From: Gammaproteobacteria bacterium
GTDB taxonomy: Bacteria > Pseudomonadota > Gammaproteobacteria > J113
Direction: 5' to 3'
NCBI GenBank assembly: GCA_003694425.1
Contig: RFJX01000014.1
Span: 1-5,914 of the forward strand
Length of the DNA: 5,914 nt
A program made the translations under genes and the position numbers. Shown one piece after another: positions 1 through 5,914 of this stretch. Under the pieces are notes generated by a model that searched no databases, had not been told where the DNA came from, and worked only from the letters and a program-made list of their open reading frames with translations. How positions within the stretch are numbered: position 1 is the first letter of the stretch; the number at the start of each line of letters is the position of its first letter.

Positions 1-2
1 GG

Positions 3-137
3 GTGGTGGTGGAGCGGGTGGATGCCCGGCAGGCGCGCGAGTTCGAGCCCAGCGCGCGCCCGGTGGACCGTGCCCTCTGGTCGCCCACCACCGCCACTGT
101 CGACCCGGCTGCAATCATGCGGGCACTGGCCCGGGAG
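3..137 (+). repeat. Copy 1 of an intragenic tandem duplication (186-base period)
   Basis: This stretch matches bases 189-323 in the same reading frame. Over the best 36 codons (12-119 against 198-305) I count 94 of 108 identical bases and 29 of 36 identical residues by hand. Both copies keep the core ALWSPTTATVDP. The left edge of the unit lies outside the window. Confidence 0.85.
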
Positions 138-1040
138 GCGGAGCTGCCGCCCCTGGAGCTGTTGTTCCGGCGGGCCAGCCGCAACGGTGTGGAGGTGGAG
201 CGGCTGGATCCCCGGCAGGCGCGCGAGATCGAGCCCGGCGCGCGCCCGGTTGGGCAGGCCCTCTGGTCGCCCACCACCGCCACCGTCGATCCGGGCGCGA
301 TCATGGCGGAGCTGGTCCGTGAGGTGGGAAAGGCCGGGATCACCATGGAGCTGGGACGTGCCTGGGCCGGCCGCCGGGCGGATGGCATCGAGACCACCCG
401 CGGGCCGCTGGCCGCCCGCTTCGTCATCAACTGCGCCGGCCTGCAGGCCGATCGCATCGCCCACGCCTACGGCTTCGGCCGCCGCTACCGCGTGCTGCCC
501 TTCAAGGGGCTCTACCTGGTATCCGGCTCACCGCAACCGTTGCGCACCTCCCTCTATCCGGTGCCCGATCCGGCCATGCCCTTCCTCGGCGTGCATCTCA
601 CCCGCAGCACTGGCGGTGTAGTGATGATCGGACCCACCGCCCTGCCGGCACTGTGGCGGGAGCAGTATGGCGGCCTGCAGGGGTTCTCCCCGCGGGAGTT
701 TGTCCAGGGTGCCGGCGACCTGCTCCGCCTGCTCCTTTCCAGGAAGAGCGGCCTGCTCCGCCAGGCCCGGCAGGAGCTGGGCCACCTCACCCGGCGCGGT
801 CTGCTGCGGGCCGCCGCCCGGCTCTCGGAGGCCGTGGACCCGGCCGCGTTCACCCATCGCGCACCCACCGGGATCCGGGCCCAGCTGGTGGACCTCGAGG
901 CGCTCAGGCTGGAGATGGATTTCGTGGTCGAGGGCGACGGGTCCTCCCTGCACGTGCTCAATGCCGTCTCTCCGGCCTTCACCTGCGCCCCATCATTTGC
1001 GGAGTACCTTGCCGATCGCGTTGAAGTGGCGCTGAGCTGA
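3..1040 (+). CDS. lhgO: L-2-hydroxyglutarate oxidase family FAD-dependent oxidoreductase, 5' end outside the window
   Basis: This is the C-terminal part (345 residues visible) of an FAD-dependent oxidoreductase of the DAO superfamily. The family oxidises L-2-hydroxyglutarate to 2-oxoglutarate and, in E. coli, passes electrons to the membrane quinone pool. The strongest signature is PDPAMPFLGVHLTR (about residues 188-201 of the visible part), followed by IGPTALPA and a late GIRAQLVD segment, as in LhgO. The N-terminal FAD-binding Rossmann motif must lie upstream. The frame is open to base 1, so the GTG at base 3 is just the first complete codon and not a start. Residues 1-45 and 63-107 are a diverged in-frame duplication with a 62-residue period, which the family does not normally have. 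The gene ends 47 bases before rfaH, and no clear terminator separates them. Family assignment is firm. The substrate is inferred, and the duplication could have altered activity. Confidence 0.85.
   Translation: MVVERVDARQAREFEPSARPVDRALWSPTTATVDPAAIMRALAREAELPPLELLFRRASRNGVEVERLDPRQAREIEPGARPVGQALWSPTTATVDPGAIMAELVREVGKAGITMELGRAWAGRRADGIETTRGPLAARFVINCAGLQADRIAHAYGFGRRYRVLPFKGLYLVSGSPQPLRTSLYPVPDPAMPFLGVHLTRSTGGVVMIGPTALPALWREQYGGLQGFSPREFVQGAGDLLRLLLSRKSGLLRQARQELGHLTRRGLLRAAARLSEAVDPAAFTHRAPTGIRAQLVDLEALRLEMDFVVEGDGSSLHVLNAVSPAFTCAPSFAEYLADRVEVALS
189..323 (+). repeat. Copy 2 of the intragenic tandem duplication
   Basis: This is the second copy of the unit starting at base 3. It leads into the normal family sequence downstream (AELVREVGKAGITMEL). 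Copy 1 instead runs into a segment (ELPPLELLFRRASRNG) that normally precedes the motif, which is the expected junction of a tandem duplication. Bases 138-188 are the front part of this second unit; their partner would lie left of the window. Confidence 0.85.
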
Positions 1041-1087
1041 TACCATATCTTCTGGCAGAGCCAGATCGAACCGAGGGGAGCAAGGGA

Positions 1088-1597
1088 ATGTCGACAGGAC
1101 AGGCCAGCTGGTACCTGATCCACGCCAAGCCGCGGCAGGAGGCCCTGGCCGACGAGAACCTCCGCCGTCAGGGCTACGAGACCTACCTGCCGCTGATCCG
1201 GGTCTGGCGCCGCCGCCAGGGCCGGAACGTGGAGGTCATCGAGCCGATGTTCCCGCGCTATCTCTTCATCCGCCTGACCGAGTCGGTGGACGACTTCGGC
1301 CCGATCCGCTCCACCTACGGGGTCTCCAACCTGGTGCGCTTCGGCCAGGACCCGGCCCGGGTCCCGGACGACCTCATCGCCGCGATCCGCGCCCACGAGG
1401 ACGAGCAGGGCATCCACCCCCATCCCGAGCCGCAGCTGAAGCGCGGCGACCGGGTCCGCCTGCTGGCCGGTCCCATGGCCGGCTACGAGGCGATCTTCCA
1501 GGCCCGCAGCGGCCAGGAGCGGGTCCTGCTGCTGATCGAGATCGCCGGGAAGCTGGCCCGGATGAAGGTCTCCGCCCACCATATAGAGCGCGCCTGA
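1088..1597 (+). CDS. rfaH: RfaH, operon-specific transcription antiterminator (NusG paralogue)
   Basis: RfaH binds RNA polymerase paused at an ops element, suppresses pausing and Rho termination, and links polymerase to ribosomes in long surface-polysaccharide operons. The protein is 169 residues; E. coli RfaH has 162. An NGN domain spans about residues 7-105, with WYLIHAKPRQE at its start, EPMFPRYLFI at 52-61 and GVSNLVRFG at 78-86, the last close to E. coli GVSHFVRFG. A KOW-type C-terminal domain covers about 115-169. E52 and R145 align with the E48-R138 salt bridge that holds the E. coli protein in its autoinhibited fold. These features favour RfaH over NusG. The ATG follows a purine-rich ribosome site (GAGGGGAG, 1073-1080) by 7 bases. 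A small hairpin (TCTGGC-AGA-GCCAGA, 1051-1065) lies just upstream. A perfect ops site occurs at 4805-4816 in this window, so a local target is likely. It may be co-transcribed with lhgO. Confidence 0.93.
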   Translation: MSTGQASWYLIHAKPRQEALADENLRRQGYETYLPLIRVWRRRQGRNVEVIEPMFPRYLFIRLTESVDDFGPIRSTYGVSNLVRFGQDPARVPDDLIAAIRAHEDEQGIHPHPEPQLKRGDRVRLLAGPMAGYEAIFQARSGQERVLLLIEIAGKLARMKVSAHHIERA

Positions 1598-1637
1598 GGG
1601 CGAAACTACCGCTTGCGGATTGTTCCCCCTTGTCCAC

Positions 1638-1666
1638 CTGGCAATCCCGGGATCCGCTGCTATAGT
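1638..1666 (+). promoter_or_regulatory. Probable sigma70 promoter for the comEA-like gene
   Basis: The -10 box is TATAGT (1661-1666). A weak -35, CTGGCA (1638-1643), matches 4 of 6 consensus bases at a 17-base spacing. The identical -10 box appears in the stronger promoter at 4703-4708. Transcription would start near 1673, leaving a leader of about 84 bases. Confidence 0.5.
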
Positions 1667-1692
1667 TTCCTGTGATCCCGCCTCGAGGGATC
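1648..1692 (+). other. Inverted repeats around the comEA-like promoter and leader
   Basis: CGGGATC (1648-1654) and GATCCCG (1674-1680) form an inverted repeat flanking the -10 box. GATCCC (1674-1679) can also pair with GGGATC (1687-1692), giving a 6-base-pair hairpin with a 7-base loop in the leader RNA. There is no U-tract, so it is not an intrinsic terminator. It could be an operator, an RNA stem protecting the 5' end, or chance in GC-rich DNA. Confidence 0.4.
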
Positions 1693-1727
1693 AGGGAAGG
1701 AGGGCAATCCTCCAGTGACGCCACACA

Positions 1728-1751
1728 AGGGAACCAGGGAACCAGGGAGGT
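1728..1751 (+). repeat. 8-base tandem repeat ending in the comEA Shine-Dalgarno sequence
   Basis: AGGGAACC occurs twice in tandem (1728-1735, 1736-1743), and a third diverged unit, AGGGAGGT (1744-1751), forms the ribosome-binding site. Copy-number change would move extra purine-rich sequence relative to the leader but would not shift the start codon. Confidence 0.6.
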
Positions 1752-1756
1752 GACCC

Positions 1757-2035
1757 ATGAAAATCCTCAAATCCATTCTGCTCGTCTTCGTCCTGCTCGG
1801 CGCGCTGCCGGCCGCCATGGCCGATCCGGTGGACATCAACACCGCCGATGCCGCGACCCTGGCAGCCTCGCTCAAGGGCGTCGGCCCGGCCAAGGCCCGG
1901 GCCATCGTCGCCTTCCGGGAGCAGAACGGCCCCTTCCGCAGCATCGATGAGCTGACCGAAGTGAGGGGGATCGGCGAGAAGCTCCTGGAGCAGAACCGGG
2001 ACCGGATCTCCGTCGGCGAGCCGGAAGGGAAATAG
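1757..2035 (+). CDS. comEA: ComEA-family secreted helix-hairpin-helix DNA-binding protein
   Basis: This is a 92-residue protein with an N-terminal signal sequence (KILKS, a hydrophobic core LLVFVLLGALPA, probable cleavage after AMA at about residue 22). The mature part is essentially one ComEA-type HhH domain: VDINTADAATLAASLKGVGP, then KARAIVAFREQNGPF and RSIDELTEVRGIGEKLLEQN. In competent bacteria, ComEA binds incoming double-stranded DNA in the periplasm during transformation. Many gammaproteobacteria carry short versions like this whose role in uptake is less certain. The ATG is preceded by GGAGGTGA (1746-1753), a near-perfect Shine-Dalgarno match, though only 3 bases from the start codon. 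It has its own probable promoter and a strong terminator, so it reads as a single-gene unit. No other competence gene is in view. The family call is firm; the uptake function is inference. Confidence 0.85.
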   Translation: MKILKSILLVFVLLGALPAAMADPVDINTADAATLAASLKGVGPAKARAIVAFREQNGPFRSIDELTEVRGIGEKLLEQNRDRISVGEPEGK

Positions 2036-2043
2036 CCCCTGAT

Positions 2044-2087
2044 CGGGAGGTGCAGTGGGTATCCACTCACCTCCCGGCCTTTCTTTT
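2044..2087 (+). terminator. Rho-independent terminator after the comEA-like gene
   Basis: CGGGAGGTG (2044-2052) pairs with CACCTCCCG (2068-2076). After a single bulged C, the stem continues with AGTGG against CCACT, closing a GTAT loop. The T-rich tail TTTCTTTT (2080-2087) follows. This is a long GC-rich stem plus U-tract starting 8 bases after the stop codon. Its tail overlaps the first operator palindrome of the next operon. Confidence 0.92.
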
Positions 2088-2118
2088 GCTAGCATTATAT
2101 TAGTACTTTGCTAGCAAA
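2085..2118 (+). promoter_or_regulatory. Twin-palindrome operator and promoter of the toxin-antitoxin operon
   Basis: TTTGCTAGCA occurs at 2085-2094 and again at 2107-2116, 22 bases apart (about two helical turns). Each holds the palindrome TGCTAGCA, and the second extends to the perfect 12-base palindrome TTTGCTAGCAAA (2107-2118). A -10-like TATATT (2096-2101) sits between them, in an AT-rich spot within otherwise GC-rich DNA; no good -35 is visible. Ribbon-helix-helix antitoxins typically repress their own promoters through such paired sites. The second palindrome ends next to the antitoxin Shine-Dalgarno sequence. Confidence 0.75.
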
Positions 2119-2129
2119 GAGGTATCCTC

Positions 2130-2351
2130 ATGCCCGGACTGGTCATCAAGGACTTTCCCGAGGAGCTGCACAAGCGCCTGAAGGCGCGAGCGGCGAAACA
2201 CCATCGCTCGCTGACCCGGGAGGCCTTGTCGATCCTGGAAGAGGCGTTGACCCGCCCGGAAAGGCCGGCGAGGCTTCCTCCACCGATCAAGCTCAAGGAG
2301 CCGCTTACGGATGAATTCATCGACCGGGCCAAGCGCGAGGGACGTGCTTGA
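2130..2351 (+). CDS. vapB: Ribbon-helix-helix antitoxin (VapB/FitA-like) of a type II toxin-antitoxin pair
   Basis: This 73-residue protein has the order typical of small antitoxins. A beta strand (GLVIKDFP, residues 3-10) and two helices (ELHKRLKARAAKHHRS and LTREALSILEEAL, about 12-40) form a ribbon-helix-helix DNA-binding fold. A proline-rich linker leads to a charged C-terminal tail (LTDEFIDRAKREGRA, 59-73) of the kind that wraps the PIN toxin and blocks its active site. It should bind the cognate toxin and repress its own promoter through the two TGCTAGCA palindromes just upstream. The ATG follows AAAGAGG (2116-2122) at a good 7-base spacing. Its stop codon overlaps the toxin start by 4 bases (TTGA). 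Assignment rests on fold-like sequence pattern and context. The VapB and FitA labels are close alternatives. Confidence 0.82.
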   Translation: MPGLVIKDFPEELHKRLKARAAKHHRSLTREALSILEEALTRPERPARLPPPIKLKEPLTDEFIDRAKREGRA

Positions 2352-2744
2352 TCGTCGTCGATACCAATGTCATCGCCTACGCTGTACTGGAAGGAGAGAA
2401 GAACGACCGGGCAGGTCGCCTCTGGGAGCGCGACAACCAGTGGATGGTACCGGCACTCTGGCGACACGAATTCATCAATGTCCTGGTAACTACCATGCGT
2501 TCGGGGGCCCTGTCCCGCGGGGCCGCCACGGAGGCCTGGCAGCGTGCCGTTGAGCTGTATGGAGAGAATGAATCGGCGCTGGACCTCAAAGAGGTACTTG
2601 AGACCGCAATGCGTTATCGAATCACCGGATATGACGCGCAATTTCTGCACCTGTCCCTGTTGCTGGGCGTTCCCCTGATCTCGGAGGACCGCGCTCTGCA
2701 ACGAGCCGCGCCCGATCGGGTCTGGTCCATGGAGCGATACCTCG

Positions 2745-2752
<8 letters not shown>
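2348..2752 (+). CDS. vapC: PIN-domain toxin, VapC family ribonuclease
   Basis: This is a 134-residue PIN-domain protein, the usual VapC length. VapC toxins are Mg2+/Mn2+-dependent endoribonucleases that often cut initiator tRNA or rRNA and halt translation when free of antitoxin. The acidic active-site residues are all visible: D5 in VVDTNVIAY, E41 in RHEF, D96 in GYDAQFLHLS and D114 in SEDRAL. I therefore see no sign of inactivation. The start is TTG, overlapping the antitoxin stop by 4 bases; it places D5 where PIN domains normally have it, and the overlap suggests translational coupling. The 3' end overlaps recQ by 8 bases. Base composition differs from its neighbours: 2581-2640 has 31/60 G+C, against 45/60 in recQ at 3481-3540. 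This fits acquisition by transfer. The RNA target cannot be read from the sequence. Confidence 0.9.
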
Positions 2753-4601
<1,849 letters not shown>

Positions 4602-4644
4602 ACAGCGCAGGCCCCCAGCCGCTTCAGGTCCTGCTGAAATCATC

Positions 4645-4670
4645 CCGACAGCCGACAGCCGACAGCCGAT
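4645..4670 (+). repeat. Heptamer repeat block 1 (three CCGACAG units plus a partial one)
   Basis: CCGACAG is repeated three times in perfect phase (4645-4665), then CCGAT. The block ends 10 bases before the -35 box of the polysaccharide operon promoter. It is the most uniform of three related blocks in this non-coding region. There is no gene between 4602 and 4896. Confidence 0.85.
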
Positions 4671-4679
4671 GGCCCCTCA

Positions 4680-4708
4680 TTGACATCCCGCAAACCCCTA
4701 CCTATAGT
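4680..4708 (+). promoter_or_regulatory. Strong sigma70 promoter of the polysaccharide operon
   Basis: The -35 box is a perfect TTGACA (4680-4685). A 17-base spacer leads to the -10 box TATAGT (4703-4708), which has five of six consensus bases. Expected transcription start is near 4715, giving an untranslated leader of roughly 180 bases that contains the inverted repeats, heptamer blocks 2 and 3, and the ops site. Confidence 0.85.
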
Positions 4709-4710
4709 GC

Positions 4711-4743
4711 GTTCACAAAATGAACACCCAACTCCGGGTGTTC
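4711..4743 (+). other. Overlapping inverted repeats at the transcript start
   Basis: GTTCA (4711-4715) and TGAAC (4721-4725) form a 5-base inverted repeat across the expected start site. GAACACCC (4722-4729) and GGGTGTTC (4736-4743) form a perfect 8-base stem with a 6-base loop (AACTCC) at the 5' end of the RNA. The GAAC arm is shared by both. No U-tract follows, so it is not a typical terminator. It could be an operator for the downstream winged-helix regulator, or a 5' stem that stabilises the transcript. Confidence 0.6.
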
Positions 4744-4812
4744 GTGATTTCAGCCGAAAGCCGATTGCCGACAGCCGATCGCCCTCGATGCAGTCCCCCT
4801 GCAGGGCGGTAG
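4720..4812 (+). other. Possible 30-codon leader ORF ending inside ops
   Basis: An ATG at 4720, about 5 bases after the predicted transcript start, opens a 30-codon frame beginning MNTQLRVFVISAESR. It terminates at the TAG (4810-4812) that is part of the ops core. It has no Shine-Dalgarno sequence and could only be read as a near-leaderless start. The frame is the same as that of the gene at 4897, with this TAG the only stop between them. It may be coincidence; there is no independent evidence of translation. Confidence 0.2.
4754..4781 (+). repeat. Heptamer repeat block 2 (four CCGANNG units)
   Basis: CCGAAAG, CCGATTG, CCGACAG and CCGATCG follow one another in exact 7-base phase. The block lies between the 5' hairpin and the ops element, within the predicted leader RNA. 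Confidence 0.8.
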
Positions 4813-4816
4813 CGTG
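4805..4816 (+). promoter_or_regulatory. ops element, RfaH recruitment site
   Basis: GGCGGTAGCGTG matches the enterobacterial ops core at all 12 positions. It is in the correct orientation, about 90 bases downstream of the predicted transcript start and 80 bases upstream of the first gene. In E. coli, polymerase pauses here and exposes the non-template strand, which recruits and opens RfaH. A short hairpin (GCAG-TCCCC-CTGC, 4790-4802) ends just before it. The conserved JUMPstart sequence found further upstream in enteric operons is not evident. An RfaH gene lies in the same window (1088-1597). Confidence 0.88.
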
Positions 4817-4852
4817 CCCGAAGCCCGCCGATAATCCCCGCCCACCTTCTGA

Positions 4853-4887
4853 CCGAAAGCCGACAGCCGATAGCTGATAGCCGACAG
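4853..4887 (+). repeat. Heptamer repeat block 3 (five CCGANAG units)
   Basis: CCGAAAG, CCGACAG, CCGATAG, CTGATAG and CCGACAG run in perfect 7-base phase and end 9 bases before the ATG at 4897. The repeat therefore occupies the place where a Shine-Dalgarno sequence would normally be. Confidence 0.85.
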
Positions 4888-4896
4888 CCCTACCCC

Positions 4897-5914
<1,018 letters not shown>

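Noticed and set aside
884..891. GCTGGTGG, identical to the E. coli Chi octamer
   Set aside because: A single occurrence inside a GC-rich coding sequence is expected by chance, and Chi sequences differ between lineages.
1021..1051. Possible promoter for rfaH (TTGAAG, then a CATATC- or TATCTT-like -10)
   Set aside because: The -10 match is poor or the spacing too long, and the -35 lies in the end of lhgO. I cannot separate it from background, and read-through from lhgO is equally likely.
554..1582. A long - strand open frame across the 3' part of lhgO and rfaH
   Set aside because: It spans two well-recognised + strand genes and the gap between them. This is typical antisense frame opening in GC-rich DNA.
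1609..1624. Short hairpin CCGC-TT-GCGG after rfaH as a terminator
   Set aside because: It has only four base pairs, a 2-base loop and no real U-tract, too weak to call.
4623..4638. TTCAG-CTGAA inverted repeat after recQ as a terminator
   Set aside because: It is a five-base-pair stem with no T-run. recQ has no convincing intrinsic terminator in view.
4680..4877. A 65-codon open frame from a TTG at 4680 on the + strand
   Set aside because: It starts on the -35 box and runs through the promoter, hairpin, ops and heptamer repeats, with a repetitive composition (RKPIADS, RKPTADS). It is an artefact of stop-poor repeats.

Overview
The window is GC-rich DNA from a bacterium, most likely a gammaproteobacterium. 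RfaH, its 12-base ops target, an E. coli-like RecQ and sigma70-type promoters all point that way. A Chromatiales/Ectothiorhodospiraceae-type relative is my guess, not something the sequence proves. All genes are on the + strand; I see no RNA gene, CRISPR array or insertion sequence.

Left part (1-2087): the 3' portion of an FAD-dependent L-2-hydroxyglutarate oxidase gene (lhgO-like), carrying an unusual in-frame tandem duplication of about 62 codons; then rfaH, encoding the operon-specific antiterminator paralogue of NusG; then a small secreted helix-hairpin-helix protein of the ComEA family with its own probable promoter and a strong intrinsic terminator.

Middle (2085-4601): a type II toxin-antitoxin pair (ribbon-helix-helix antitoxin, PIN-domain VapC toxin) with a clear two-palindrome operator. 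The genes overlap by 4 bases, and vapC overlaps the start of recQ by 8 bases, so recQ looks translationally coupled to the toxin.

Right part (4602-5914): a 295-base non-coding regulatory region followed by the start of a surface-polysaccharide operon. The region holds an almost perfect sigma70 promoter (TTGACA-17-TATAGT), inverted repeats at the expected transcript start, three blocks of a 7-base repeat (consensus CCGANAG), and a perfect 12-base RfaH recruitment site (ops, GGCGGTAGCGTG). The first gene encodes a winged-helix regulator with a Rossmann-like C-terminal half. It has no visible Shine-Dalgarno sequence, as is known for RfaH-dependent operons. The second is the start of pseB, the UDP-GlcNAc 4,6-dehydratase that opens pseudaminic-acid-type sugar synthesis.

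The main story is a self-contained RfaH/ops circuit. The antiterminator is encoded about 3.2 kb upstream of the ops-bearing leader it probably controls, with a toxin-antitoxin/recQ unit between them.
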